A stretch of 64,000 bases of DNA, from contig NZ_GL890985.1 in the NCBI RefSeq assembly GCF_000212815.1, forward strand, positions 463,324-527,323, read 5' to 3'. The notes under the pieces are model-generated. The model had not been told where the DNA came from. It was given only the letters and a program-made list of their open reading frames with translations, and did not search any database. Every line of letters starts with the position of its first letter. The stretch's first letter is position 1. The DNA is from Streptococcus sanguinis SK49 (GTDB lineage: Bacteria > Bacillota > Bacilli > Lactobacillales > Streptococcaceae). The position numbers and the translations under genes are program-made. Below are positions 1 to 8,816 of the stretch, piece by piece.

Positions 1-1
1 G

Positions 2-67
2 GAAAATCCCAAACTGCTGCCGCGCACGAAGAAATTAAAAGTAAGCAAGGAGGGTTCGTATGGATAA
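2..67 (+). CDS. C-terminal end of an ABC transporter permease (partial)
   Basis: Only the last 21 codons are in the window. They read in frame 2 to a TAA at 65-67, overlap the start of the next permease gene by eight bases, and give a basic tail with a PRTKKLK stretch. Basic cytoplasmic tails and short overlaps are usual between the NikB-type and NikC-type permease genes of dipeptide/nickel importers, and the same arrangement is seen at 3588-3595. The identity is inferred from this position; the rest lies outside the window. Confidence 0.55.
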   Translation, partial: ENPKLLPRTKKLKVSKEGSYG

Positions 68-869
68 GAAAATCAATCGAAAACTCCTGGTCTTGGGCGG
101 TCTCATCCTCCTGGCCTTGGTCCTTTCCTCCTTGGCTCCTCATCTCTTGGGTGACAGTTTAACCAAGGTCAATCTGGGACAAGCCCTACAAGGGCCCAGC
201 AGCAGTGAGTGGTTCGGAACAGACGCTCTGGGACGGTCTGTCTTTGCGCGTGCAGTGAGCGGAGGTGCGGAAACGGTCCTGCCAGCCTTGATGATTCTGA
301 TGCTGATTGCGGCGGTGGGCTCCTTTATCGGGGTGACTAGCGCTTTTATCGGCGGGAAATTCGACCAGTTCATCTTGCTAGTAATCACGGCTTTTCAGTC
401 TTTCCCATCTATCATTCTGGTCATTGCTATCGTCAGTATCTTGGGCATCGGTCTCCAGCAAACCCTCATCGCTATTTGCTTGACGGCCTGGACCAAGTAT
501 GCCTACCTGATGCGCTCCATGACCATGCAGCTGAAAAATGAACCCTATATCCAGTCCTCGAAAATGTATGGCAATAGTTTTTGGACAAGCCTGAAAAACT
601 ATTATTTCCCCAGTCTTTTCCCTCAGATTCTGACGACCATGAGCTTTGACATCAGCACCATTATCATGGAAATCGCTGGTCTCAGCTTTGTTGGATTGGG
701 AGCTCAGGCACCGTCGCCTGAGTGGGGAGCCATGATAAATGACGGACGGATCTACATTCAGGAAGCCCCTTGGATTGTGGTCTTTCCTTGTATCTTGCTG
801 ATTTTGACCATTCTCCTCTTTACCAAGTTCGGAGACGCTCTGAACAGCAAGTACAACCGCATGAATTGA
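60..869 (+). CDS. Dipeptide/nickel-type ABC transporter permease (DppC/NikC family)
   Basis: Inner permease subunit of a peptide/metal-complex ABC importer, 269 residues, the normal family length. An N-terminal membrane helix is followed by the family signature around GTDALGRSVFARA, several further helices, a coupling (EAA-like) loop near residues 160-185, and the typical GLSFVGLGAQAPSPEWGAM segment before the last helix. AAGGAGGG lies 6 bases before the ATG. It overlaps the tail of the preceding permease, so it belongs to an operon that begins upstream of the window. A complete second Nik-type system follows at once, so two related importers sit side by side. The substrate cannot be told from a permease; a nickel or cobalt chelate or a peptide are options. 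Confidence 0.85.
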   Translation: MDKKINRKLLVLGGLILLALVLSSLAPHLLGDSLTKVNLGQALQGPSSSEWFGTDALGRSVFARAVSGGAETVLPALMILMLIAAVGSFIGVTSAFIGGKFDQFILLVITAFQSFPSIILVIAIVSILGIGLQQTLIAICLTAWTKYAYLMRSMTMQLKNEPYIQSSKMYGNSFWTSLKNYYFPSLFPQILTTMSFDISTIIMEIAGLSFVGLGAQAPSPEWGAMINDGRIYIQEAPWIVVFPCILLILTILLFTKFGDALNSKYNRMN

Positions 870-954
870 TTATCAAAAAAACATAAACTATAGCCCCTAT
901 CTCTTGGGACTGCAATCATAAAAAATATGAATACAAGAAAGTGATTCAATAAAA

Positions 955-2562
955 ATGAGAAAAAAACTATTTTTATTAGTTGTCCTCTTGCTGCCTTTAT
1001 TCTTGGTAGCCTGCCAGCAAAACTCAAATTCTTCCAAACAAGCCAATGAGAAAGACAAACTCACTATGGTCTGGGGAGAGGACTTTGGGGATGTCAATCC
1101 TCACCGCTACAATCCAGACCAATTTGTCATTCAGGATATGGTCTATGAAGGCCTAGTCCGCTACGGTGACAATGGTAAAATCGAGCCAGCCTTGGCTGAA
1201 AGCTGGGATATCAGCGAAGATGGTAAAACCTATACCTTCAAGCTGAGAAAGGCAAAATTCTCAGACGACTCTGACTTTAATGCTGAGAATGTCAAACGGA
1301 ATTTCGATACCGTCTTTTCAGAGGAAAACAAGAAAAACCACACTTGGTTTGACTTTACTAACCAATTGGAAAGCTATCGAGTTGTAGATGAGCATACCTT
1401 TGAGATTAAGCTCAAACAAGCCTACAGTGCGACTCTCTATGATTTATCAATGATTCGTCCGATTCGCTTCATAGCTGATGCTGCTTTCCCTGACGGAGAC
1501 GATACGACCAAGGACAACCTCAAAAAGCCAATCGGAACAGGTCAATGGGTTGTCAAAGACAAGAAGCAAAACGAGTACATTACCTTTACCCGTAACGAAA
1601 ATTACTGGGGTGAAAAGCCTAAATTGAAAGAAGTAACAGTCAAGATTATTCCAGATCCACAAACCCGTGCTCTTGAGTTTGAGTCTGGCAATGTTGACTT
1701 GATCTATGGAAATGGCGTTATCGGTCTGGATAACTTTGCCAAGTATGCCAAGGATGACAAGTACACAACGGATGTATCACAACCAATGTCCAGCCGCCTC
1801 ATGCTCTTGAATGCCAAGCAAGAAATTTTCAAAGACAAGACTGTCCGTCAGGCGATGAACCATGCAGTTGATAAGAAGTCTATTGCGAAAGACATTTTCC
1901 GCGGCACAGAAACACCAGCTGATACCATCTTCTCTAAGTCTACACCGCATTCTGACGCCAATCTGACTCCCTATGACTACGACATCAAGCAGGCTGAAAA
2001 GATGCTGGATCAAGCAGGCTGGAAGAAAGGTTCTGACGGTATACGTGAAAAAGATGGCAAGAAATTAAGCCTAAATGTTCCTTATATCTCTTCTAAGGCG
2101 ACAGACAAGGACTTGGTTGAGTACTTCCAAGGCGAATGGAAGAAAATCGGAATCGACGTTCAGCTTAAAGCTATGGAAGAAGATGACTACTGGGAAAATG
2201 CCAAGACAGGAAACTTTGACCTGATGTTGACTTATTCTTGGGGAGCACCGTGGGATCCGCATGCTTGGATGACTGCCTTGACTTCACCAGCAGACCATGG
2301 TCACCCAGAAAATATTTCCCTAGAAGCTCTGCCATCTAAGCCAGAAATTGATAAAATTATCAAGGCGACTCTGGTCGAACCAGATGAGGCAAAAGTCGAT
2401 GAAGGCTATAAGAAAGTCCTCACCATGCTCCATGATGAAGCTATCTATATTCCAATCACTTACCAATCTGTTGTTTCCGTCTACCGCAAGGGAGAACTCG
2501 ATGGCATGCGCTTTGCCCCAGAAGAAAATGCTTTCCCACTGCGCTATATTGAGAAAAAATAA
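955..2562 (+). CDS. nikA: Nickel/metallophore ABC transporter substrate-binding lipoprotein
   Basis: Extracellular binding protein of family 5 (SBP_bac_5), 535 residues. The signal peptide ends in the lipobox LVAC (Cys 20), so the mature protein is lipid-anchored. The NikA-type landmarks are clear: LNP-like NPHRYNPDQF near the N-terminus, PIRFIA, PIGTGQW, NENYWGEKP, PDPQTRALEFESGN and WGAPWDPHAW, all matching what I recall of E. coli NikA rather than generic OppA. It heads nikBCDE. The 85-base gap before it has no clear Shine-Dalgarno, so translation may start weakly. Nickel is the family substrate, but in a genome with cobalamin genes nearby a cobalt-containing complex is also plausible. Confidence 0.88.
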   Translation: MRKKLFLLVVLLLPLFLVACQQNSNSSKQANEKDKLTMVWGEDFGDVNPHRYNPDQFVIQDMVYEGLVRYGDNGKIEPALAESWDISEDGKTYTFKLRKAKFSDDSDFNAENVKRNFDTVFSEENKKNHTWFDFTNQLESYRVVDEHTFEIKLKQAYSATLYDLSMIRPIRFIADAAFPDGDDTTKDNLKKPIGTGQWVVKDKKQNEYITFTRNENYWGEKPKLKEVTVKIIPDPQTRALEFESGNVDLIYGNGVIGLDNFAKYAKDDKYTTDVSQPMSSRLMLLNAKQEIFKDKTVRQAMNHAVDKKSIAKDIFRGTETPADTIFSKSTPHSDANLTPYDYDIKQAEKMLDQAGWKKGSDGIREKDGKKLSLNVPYISSKATDKDLVEYFQGEWKKIGIDVQLKAMEEDDYWENAKTGNFDLMLTYSWGAPWDPHAWMTALTSPADHGHPENISLEALPSKPEIDKIIKATLVEPDEAKVDEGYKKVLTMLHDEAIYIPITYQSVVSVYRKGELDGMRFAPEENAFPLRYIEKK

Positions 2563-2653
2563 AAGCTGGCTTCATAACTGCAAATTTTAATATAAAGGGA
2601 GTAGTGCTGCTAAGTTGAAAAGCTTATCAGCCGCCCCTTTTCTTTTAAGGACT

Positions 2654-3595
2654 ATGAAAAAAGATTTATTTAAAAAAATAGTTTCTTTCTTAGCTGCTCT
2701 ATTGATGATATCAGTATTGACCTTTCTCTTGGCCAAGCTATCCTCGGCTGATCAAGCAGAAAACTATTTAAGGGTATCTAAGATTCAAGTAACCCCTCAA
2801 TCCTTGGAAAAAGCCAGAGAATATCTGGGCCTCAATCAACCTTGGCCCCGGCAGTATCTAGCTTGGCTGACTAAGGCCCTTGGTGGGGATTTTGGGACGT
2901 CTTATCTATTAAAGGTTCCTGTCCTGCCCTTGGTGCTGGAACGTTTCCAGTCAACCCTTTCTCTGGGCTTGACTTCCTTTGCTCTCATTTTGCTTACGTC
3001 CATTCCTTTGGGGATTTTTAGTGCGGTCTACAAGGATTCTCTCTTTGATAAGGTCACTCGTTTTCTATCCTTTTCCAGCGTTTCCATGCCTAGCTTTTGG
3101 TTAGGCTACATGCTGATTGTGATTTTTGCTGTTCAGCTCAGATGGCTGCCCGTTTCGGGCAAGCAGGATTTTAGCAGCTTGATTCTTCCTAGTCTGACCC
3201 TCAGTATGTCATTGATTGGCCAGTATACCGCTTTGATCCGCAAGGCTGTGCTGGAGCAGATGAACAGTGTCCATGTCGAAAATGCCCTCCTGCGCGGAGT
3301 CAGCAAGTTCTTCCTGGTCAAGAATCATCTCTTGAGAAATTCCCTGCCAGCCATTGCGACAGGCCTGAGCCTGACCTTGGTCTATCTCCTGACAGGTTCC
3401 TTGATTGTCGAAGAAGTCTTCTCCTGGAATGGTGTCGGCTCCCTCTTTGTAGATGCGCTCCAGTCTGTGGACCTGCCCATCATCCAGTGCTGTATGCTTT
3501 TATTTGGCCTATTATTCTTGGGAAATAACATTCTAACCCAGCAGCTGCCGCTCTGGATAGACCCTAGAGTCAGAAAAAGGAGGAGCAATGTCTAA
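2654..3595 (+). CDS. nikB: Nickel-type ABC transporter permease NikB
   Basis: First permease of the nikABCDE importer. From the ATG at 2654 the protein is 313 residues and starts MKKDLFKKIVSF, directly aligning with the first membrane helix of NikB; a longer in-frame TTG start at 2615 would add 13 residues not expected in the family. AAGG lies very close to the ATG, so the start choice is not certain. Family landmarks are the LGLNQPWPRQYLAWL segment after helix 1, DFGTS, the SVSMPSFWLGY motif, and the VEEVFSWNGVGSLFVDA segment near the end. It overlaps nikC by eight bases. Confidence 0.85.
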   Translation: MKKDLFKKIVSFLAALLMISVLTFLLAKLSSADQAENYLRVSKIQVTPQSLEKAREYLGLNQPWPRQYLAWLTKALGGDFGTSYLLKVPVLPLVLERFQSTLSLGLTSFALILLTSIPLGIFSAVYKDSLFDKVTRFLSFSSVSMPSFWLGYMLIVIFAVQLRWLPVSGKQDFSSLILPSLTLSMSLIGQYTALIRKAVLEQMNSVHVENALLRGVSKFFLVKNHLLRNSLPAIATGLSLTLVYLLTGSLIVEEVFSWNGVGSLFVDALQSVDLPIIQCCMLLFGLLFLGNNILTQQLPLWIDPRVRKRRSNV

Positions 3596-4394
3596 ACGAT
3601 TTATTTTTTCAAGTGTCATTTTGCTGGTCCTCTTCATCTGCGCTCTCTTTGCTCCCTTTCTATCCTCTTTTGATCCCCAGCAGGTAGAAATCTCAAACAA
3701 ACTAATGGCACCTGACGCTGTTCATCTGCTGGGAACGGATCAGCTAGGTAGAGATGTCTTGTCTCGTCTGCTGCACGGGGCTCGTTATTCTCTCTTTTTA
3801 TCCTTGACTATCAGTCTGCTAGAAGTGGTCATCGGTGTGACAGTCGGCTTGCTGATCGGATGGTACCAGGGAAAGGCTGAAGCAACCTTCTTATGGTTTG
3901 CAAATGTTATTTCCGCCTTTCCTAGCTTCCTGCTATCGCTAGCTACTGTTGGGATATTGGGGCAAGGAATGACCAATATGATTTTAGCCATTGTTATCAT
4001 AGAGTGGGTCTATTATGCTCGGGTAACGGCCAATCTGGTCAAGAGTGCCAAAGAGGAAGCCTATGTCATTTCTGCCCAGACCATGGGACTCTCTCAGATT
4101 CATATCCTCAAAACTCATATCCTGCCCTTTATATACAAGCCTATTTTGATTATTGTGTTGATGAATATCGGGAATATCATTCTCATGATTTCTGGCTTTT
4201 CCTTTCTGGGAATCGGTGTCCAGCCCAATATTACCGAATGGGGTATGATGCTGCATGATGCTAGAAGCCATTTTCAAACGGCAACTTGGATGATGCTGGC
4301 GCCTGGACTGGCTATCTTTCTGACTGTGGTCGCCTTTAATCTATTTGCCGAATGCTTTGAAGAGAAAGGCTGGAAACAGATATGGAAAAAATAG
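3588..4394 (+). CDS. nikC: Nickel-type ABC transporter permease NikC
   Basis: Second permease, 268 residues, with the GTDQLGRDVLSRLLHGAR signature after helix 1, a coupling loop around residues 155-180 (AQTMGLSQIHILKTHILP), and SGFSFLGIGVQPNITEWGMM before the last helix. The AGGAGG ribosome site lies inside the end of nikB, and it overlaps nikB by 8 and nikD by 13 bases, which points to translational coupling across the operon. It is a paralogue of the permease at 60-869, but the two differ enough to serve separate importers. Confidence 0.86.
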   Translation: MSKRFIFSSVILLVLFICALFAPFLSSFDPQQVEISNKLMAPDAVHLLGTDQLGRDVLSRLLHGARYSLFLSLTISLLEVVIGVTVGLLIGWYQGKAEATFLWFANVISAFPSFLLSLATVGILGQGMTNMILAIVIIEWVYYARVTANLVKSAKEEAYVISAQTMGLSQIHILKTHILPFIYKPILIIVLMNIGNIILMISGFSFLGIGVQPNITEWGMMLHDARSHFQTATWMMLAPGLAIFLTVVAFNLFAECFEEKGWKQIWKK

Positions 4395-5173
4395 CAGTAA
4401 AGCAACTGACAGCCCAGATTGAGGGAAAGACCATACTACAGGACATCAGCTTTGAAGTGGAGGTGGGGCAGTCTCTGGTCATCATTGGGGAGAGTGGTTC
4501 TGGTAAAACTCTCTTAACCAAGATATTGATTGGGCAACTGCCTTCATCCTTGAGCATGCAAGGTGAAGTTCACTATGGCTCCATGTCTCTGGAGCGCAGC
4601 TCTCTTAAGGACTGGCAGCAGCTGCGGGGGAGCCGAGTGGCCTATATGTCTCAAAATCCGATGGCTATGTTCAATCCCTTTCAGACCATTCAAAGCCATT
4701 TTTGGGAAACCATGCGCAGCCATAGCAAGATTTCAAAAAGCGCTTGTCTGACTAAGGCCCTAGCCTCTATGAAAGAGGTCAGACTGGGAGAGCCGGAAGA
4801 GCTTTTGAAGAAATATCCTTTTGAGCTCAGTGGCGGTATGCTGCAGCGGGTCATGCTGGCCATCTTGCTTTGCCTAGAGCCAGAGACTATCATTTTGGAT
4901 GAGCCTACTTCGGCGCTAGACATCCACAATCGCGAGCAGATTATCCTCATCTTAAAGGAGCAGTTAGCTAAAGGAAAGACCCTCATCACAGTGACCCATG
5001 ATTATCATTTGGCGCAGGAGCTAGGAGGCAAGATGCTTGTCATGTATCAGGGGGCTATCATGGAGGAAGGTCCAGTGGACAAGATCCTCGAAAGTCCTTC
5101 GCAGGCCTATAGCCAAGACCTTATTTTAGGAAATCCATACGAACGGTTGGTGAGACAAGATGCTGGAATGTAG
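4382..5173 (+). CDS. nikD: Nickel-type ABC transporter ATPase NikD
   Basis: First cytoplasmic ATPase subunit, 263 residues. Walker A is GESGSGKT near residues 37-44, the ABC signature is LSGGMLQRVMLA, Walker B is ETIILDEPTSALD, and the switch histidine is in TVTHDYH. The protein keeps the short NikD C-terminus rather than the longer OppD tail, although it ends with a brief iron-sulphur-free PYERL segment. It overlaps nikC and nikE. With NikE it would form the heterodimeric motor that drives the NikBC channel. Confidence 0.87.
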   Translation: MEKIAVKQLTAQIEGKTILQDISFEVEVGQSLVIIGESGSGKTLLTKILIGQLPSSLSMQGEVHYGSMSLERSSLKDWQQLRGSRVAYMSQNPMAMFNPFQTIQSHFWETMRSHSKISKSACLTKALASMKEVRLGEPEELLKKYPFELSGGMLQRVMLAILLCLEPETIILDEPTSALDIHNREQIILILKEQLAKGKTLITVTHDYHLAQELGGKMLVMYQGAIMEEGPVDKILESPSQAYSQDLILGNPYERLVRQDAGM

Positions 5174-5870
5174 ACATGTTTTTAAAAAATTCGATGGCAA
5201 AATGGTTGTCAAAGACTGTAACTTCTCCGTCCAGAAAGGTGAAATGATTGGTCTGATGGGCGAGAGCGGCAGTGGTAAGAGCACGCTGGCTAAATTGCTG
5301 ATTGGTTTAGAAAAGCCCAGTCAAGGTCAGGTCTTACTAGATGGCCAGCCCTATTCAGTCAAAAAGTCTGGCGTGAGAATTCTGTTGGTCTTTCAAGACT
5401 CGCTCCATTCAGTCAATCCGCACTTTACAGTCGAGCAGGTTTTGACAGAGGCCCTGTCAAAAGATGTGGCTAGAGACGAGATAGAAGCCATTCTAGAAGA
5501 CGTCGGTTTGGATAAAAGCTATCTGAATCAGCCAGCACGCCAGCTCAGTGGCGGCCAGCTCCAACGGATTTGCATCGCCCGCGGCCTGCTCTTAAAGCCA
5601 GATATTCTCATCTTTGATGAGGCTCTGAGCGGTTTGGATCCCATTGTTCAAGGAAAGTTGTTACGCCTCCTATATGATTTGTGGGAGAAATACCAGCTGA
5701 CCTATCTTTTCATCTCGCATGATTTCAAGCTGAGCTATGCTCTCTGCCATCGGATTTTGGTCATGGCAGACGGGGAAATCGTTGACGAGATAAAGGACTT
5801 TGAGCTTCCTATCCAGGCTCATCACCCTGTGACAAAAAAGTTGATAGGCGACATGGGACATTTTAGCTGA
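5160..5870 (+). CDS. nikE: Nickel-type ABC transporter ATPase NikE
   Basis: Second ATPase subunit, 236 residues. Walker A is GESGSGKST, the Q-loop lies in LLVFQDSLHSVNP, the signature is LSGGQLQRICIARG and Walker B is DILIFDEALSGLD, where the usual PTS after the catalytic Glu is ALS; the switch His is in FISHDF. It starts 14 bases inside nikD and closes the operon; about 50 bases of AT-rich sequence separate it from the next gene. Confidence 0.86.
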   Translation: MLECRHVFKKFDGKMVVKDCNFSVQKGEMIGLMGESGSGKSTLAKLLIGLEKPSQGQVLLDGQPYSVKKSGVRILLVFQDSLHSVNPHFTVEQVLTEALSKDVARDEIEAILEDVGLDKSYLNQPARQLSGGQLQRICIARGLLLKPDILIFDEALSGLDPIVQGKLLRLLYDLWEKYQLTYLFISHDFKLSYALCHRILVMADGEIVDEIKDFELPIQAHHPVTKKLIGDMGHFS

Positions 5871-5922
5871 CGCATGCCCCAGCCAGCTAAACTATTTTAA
5901 AATTAAAAATAAAGGAATATAT

Positions 5923-6498
5923 ATGAAACGTACTTTTGAAACGAGAAAACTTTACTTCGGCTTTCCAGTCTTCTTTTTAGGCTATAAAGACGATGTTCAC
6001 GGCTATAATATTTCAACCTCAAGCTCGGTTTATTCCTTGGGCAGCATGATGGTTATTGCCATGCGTACCAAGGGGAATGCCATTACAGAGATTACCAAAC
6101 ACCAGCAATTCACTGTCAATGTCCCTGAGAAGGATTTGACCAAAGAGTCTGAAATTGCTGGTTTCAACAGTCGTAAGGACAAGTTTGCCCTGACCGGTCT
6201 CAGCTACACAATCGGCGAGACTGTGGATGCTCCGCTGGTAGACCAATGCCCTGTATCCATTGAGTGTCAGGTGCTGGATATGGTCGAATGCGGTGCCTTG
6301 ACCAATGTCATCGCCCGTGTCACTCGGCGCGTGGTTGATGAAGACTTGATTGATGAGAATGACGCTTTCCGCAGCGACCGCTTTTCCCCTATCAGCTACA
6401 TGGGAGACGGTGATGGTCGGCTTTACCGCTATTTCAGCGACGAGTCTGTCAAGATGGGCTCCATTATCAAAGAAATCCGAAAACAAGAAGAAAAATAA
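5923..6498 (+). CDS. Flavin reductase-like FMN-binding protein
   Basis: 191-residue protein of the flavin reductase/DIM6-NTAB split-barrel type. The N-terminal FGFPVFFLG followed by STSSSVYSLGSMMVIAM matches the family's FMN-phosphate-binding strand-loop region, and the C-terminal half carries the usual FSPISYMGDGDGRLYRYF segment. AAAGGA precedes the ATG. No oxygenase partner lies next to it, so its electron acceptor is unknown. A strong two-way terminator separates it from queG, which runs in the opposite direction. Confidence 0.78.
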   Translation: MKRTFETRKLYFGFPVFFLGYKDDVHGYNISTSSSVYSLGSMMVIAMRTKGNAITEITKHQQFTVNVPEKDLTKESEIAGFNSRKDKFALTGLSYTIGETVDAPLVDQCPVSIECQVLDMVECGALTNVIARVTRRVVDEDLIDENDAFRSDRFSPISYMGDGDGRLYRYFSDESVKMGSIIKEIRKQEEK

Positions 6499-6500
6499 AG

Positions 6501-6538
6501 AAACCGCTGAGATTGAAGAATCTCGGCGGTTTAGTTTT
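6501..6538. terminator. Bidirectional terminator between flavin reductase gene and queG
   Basis: A 14-base-pair stem (6501-6514 with 6519-6532, one G-U pair, loop GAAG) with T-rich tracts on both sides. It serves both converging genes; the queG stop codon lies in its outer arm. Confidence 0.85.
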
Positions 6539-7673
6539 CTATCATAAGTTTTTCTTTTAGGCCAAATTTCTCTAGGAAACGGCCTTGTTCTTCTTGGATT
6601 TGAGGGGTCGGATTTTTGACGTTCATGACCAGTTCTATCATTTCTGGATGGACCTCACGCACCAGCTGACTCAGAGCCCAGATAGCTGTAGCGACATGAA
6701 TCGGATTTTGCCCCTTGTCGATAATTTCCAGCATTTTAGGAATGGCAGAGCGGTCATTGGCATTTGCCAGAGCGATAATGGCATTGCGCTGCAGGATGTT
6801 TTTCCCCCGCCAGCTGCCAGCCACATGACCGAATTTCTCCTTAAACTGACCGTTGGAAAGCTCCAAGAAAGGCAGGAGCTCTGGATGAGAAAGGTCGGGA
6901 TCAATCTCTGTCGCCAGAGGATTATCCAAACCTTTATTGTAAGGACAGCAGATTTGACAGATATCACAGCCATAGATGACAGTCTTAATCTTCTTGCGAA
7001 ATTCCAGATCCATGACGCCCTTGTCCTGAGTCTGAAAGGATAGACAACGCTTGGCATTCATGCTGCCATCACCAATCAGGCAGGAAGTAGGGCAGGCTGT
7101 CACGCAGCGGTTGCAGTCTCCGCAGCCGTAGTCGACAGGCTGATCAGGCTCGATGTCCAGATTGGTGATTAGCTCTCCCAGAAACATATAAGAACCAAAT
7201 TCCTTGGAGATGACCAAGCCGTTCTTGCCGATAAAGCCGATTCCTGCTCTTTGGGCTACGGCGGTATCGACTAAGGCGCCCGTGTCCACCATGCCCTTGT
7301 ATTCAAAGTCAGCGGTCAGTTCCTCAATTCCCTTGGCAAGCCGGTCCAGCTTGTCCTGCAGGACATAGTGGTAGTCCAGCCCCCAGCTGTTAGGGGTGAA
7401 TTTCCCTCGCTTGTAGGCCGTTTTCTGAGGCTGCTGCTTGAGCTTGTGGGGGTAGGCGACTGCGATAGAGATGATGGTCTTAGCCGAATCCAGACTCAGC
7501 TTGGGCTTGATCCGTTCCTCAATATTCTTGTGCTCAAATCCTGAATTTCGCCCTTCTTCTACAGCCAAGCGCAGCGACTTCTCCAGATAGTCAAAATCAT
7601 CCGCTGTCGTAAAACCAATCTTAGAAATCCCAATGTCTTTTGCTAAGTTAATAATTTCTTCTTTGATATTCAT
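6531..7673 (-). CDS. queG: Epoxyqueuosine reductase
   Basis: Last enzyme of queuosine synthesis: reduces epoxyqueuosine in tRNA to queuosine using two 4Fe-4S clusters and cobalamin. 380 residues, the long form with a C-terminal HEAT-repeat extension (about residues 290-365). The two ferredoxin-like cluster motifs are GCGDCNRCVTACPTSC and YGCDICQICCPYNK; the N-terminal DUF1730-type domain carries SWGLDYHY and the conserved DTGALVDTAVAQRAG. A good AAGGAT-type site precedes the ATG on the minus strand. The need for cobalamin makes its position close to cobalamin genes of interest, although queG also occurs in streptococci without them. Confidence 0.92.
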   Translation of the reverse strand: MNIKEEIINLAKDIGISKIGFTTADDFDYLEKSLRLAVEEGRNSGFEHKNIEERIKPKLSLDSAKTIISIAVAYPHKLKQQPQKTAYKRGKFTPNSWGLDYHYVLQDKLDRLAKGIEELTADFEYKGMVDTGALVDTAVAQRAGIGFIGKNGLVISKEFGSYMFLGELITNLDIEPDQPVDYGCGDCNRCVTACPTSCLIGDGSMNAKRCLSFQTQDKGVMDLEFRKKIKTVIYGCDICQICCPYNKGLDNPLATEIDPDLSHPELLPFLELSNGQFKEKFGHVAGSWRGKNILQRNAIIALANANDRSAIPKMLEIIDKGQNPIHVATAIWALSQLVREVHPEMIELVMNVKNPTPQIQEEQGRFLEKFGLKEKLMIEN

Positions 7674-7871
7674 CCTTTCTATTATAGCGGAAAAATGCCA
7701 ACTTGGCGAATGATTGAGAAAGAGAACTATCCTATAGAAACTATATCTATAGATTTATAAGACTTCCTTAGCCTATATGCTGTATGATATAATGAAATGT
7801 AGAATTTTTTATAGAAAATTTCGCAAAGTTTAGGGGAAATTTTATAAAGTTAGACAATGGGAGTTTACAAA

Positions 7872-8513
7872 ATGAAAAAGAGATATTATGAATTTTTGAA
7901 TGTTCTTGTTACGGATTGTAATCCAATCAAAAACTTAGATTTTTATAAGGCTGGTTTAATTGAGTTATTTTTTATCTCACTGGTATTTATCGTTTCTATT
8001 TTCTTACGCGGTGAGATGCATCATCTGAGTATGATAGTCATGAATTTTACTATCGTTCACACGCTTATTTTGTTTCTAGCCTTTTTACTCTTCCAAAAGT
8101 TTTTTGATACCAAAGCCTTGCAGCTCATTCCGACCAGCTCTTACCTATTTCTTCATTTTGAATTGCTTTTTTGGGGCTCCATCTTTTTTGGTGAGAACCA
8201 CTTAGCATTTTTTATGATTTTTATCATACTCAGCTTGTCTTATCAGCTGATCAATTTGCTCTATCAGATGGTGATCGTTTCAAAATTGAGATATTTTGAA
8301 CAGAAACAAAAGATCAATATTTTGCAGATTCACGCCATCGTCCTGTGCTGCTTGTCAGCTGCAGTAGCAGTCATCACTCGCTTGTTTATGCTGTCAGGAC
8401 TCTATATGATTATTGCCTTGGTAGGTTTGAGCATCGCATTGACGCCCTTGTATCTATTGGGCTATGCACAAGTTTTCACTGGCTGGAGAAATCAAGTGCC
8501 TGAAAAATTGTAG
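7872..8513 (+). CDS. Integral membrane protein of unknown function
   Basis: About 213 residues with five or six hydrophobic segments and a short charged N-terminus (MKKRYYEFLNVLVTD). An upstream ATG at 7857 exists, but GGGAG at 7859-7863 lies the right distance before the ATG at 7872, so the shorter form is preferred. A TATAAT box stands at 7788-7793 in an AT-rich stretch. I do not recognise the family. The first 34 residues are closely repeated in the tiny gene at 8688-8792, so this looks like one member of a duplicating family of small membrane proteins, as seen with ABC-transporter or bacteriocin-immunity accessory proteins; that reading is inference. Confidence 0.6.
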   Translation: MKKRYYEFLNVLVTDCNPIKNLDFYKAGLIELFFISLVFIVSIFLRGEMHHLSMIVMNFTIVHTLILFLAFLLFQKFFDTKALQLIPTSSYLFLHFELLFWGSIFFGENHLAFFMIFIILSLSYQLINLLYQMVIVSKLRYFEQKQKINILQIHAIVLCCLSAAVAVITRLFMLSGLYMIIALVGLSIALTPLYLLGYAQVFTGWRNQVPEKL

Positions 8514-8518
8514 AATTG

Positions 8519-8553
8519 AAGGGGATTATCGAAGAAACGATTTCCCTTTTTTT
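8519..8553 (+). terminator. Terminator after membrane-protein gene
   Basis: AAGGGGA pairs with TTTCCCTT around an inner ATCG/CGAT stem, followed by a run of seven T. Confidence 0.6.
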
Positions 8554-8687
8554 ATTAAGAGGAAAGCTGGAAATATGAACGTATCCTCTATAACTGGATT
8601 GTTTATCAAGAATGATTTAAAATGGATAAGAGTAATTAATACTGAGAAGTTTAGAAGAAACAAAAATATCAATACAGGAGCTGCGAA

Positions 8688-8792
8688 ATGAAGAAAAAAT
8701 ATTATGATTTTTTGAAGATGATTATTATAGATTATAGTCCAATAAATAATTCAGATTTTTACAAATCTTTTCTAATAGAACTAATGGCTTAA
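8688..8792 (+). pseudogene. Truncated paralogue of the 7872 membrane protein
   Basis: A 34-codon frame with a good CAGGAG site seven bases before its ATG. Its peptide begins MKKKYYDFLKMIIIDYSP and continues through SDFYK, matching the first 34 residues of the protein at 7872 (MKKRYYEFLNVLVTDCNP, LDFYK) and then stops. It is therefore the 5' end of a duplicated copy whose remainder was lost, directly ahead of an unrelated membrane protein gene. Confidence 0.65.
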
Positions 8793-8816
8793 ACTAGTGG
8801 AAGGGTGGTCTCGTTA

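Noticed and set aside
2615-2653. A TTG start for nikB at 2615.
   Set aside because: Adds 13 residues ahead of the first membrane helix that the family lacks, and its ribosome site is 13 bases away; the ATG at 2654 is preferred but not certain.
6019-6486. A long minus-strand frame opposite the flavin reductase gene.
   Set aside because: It mirrors the codon pattern of the real gene and has no start site or family.
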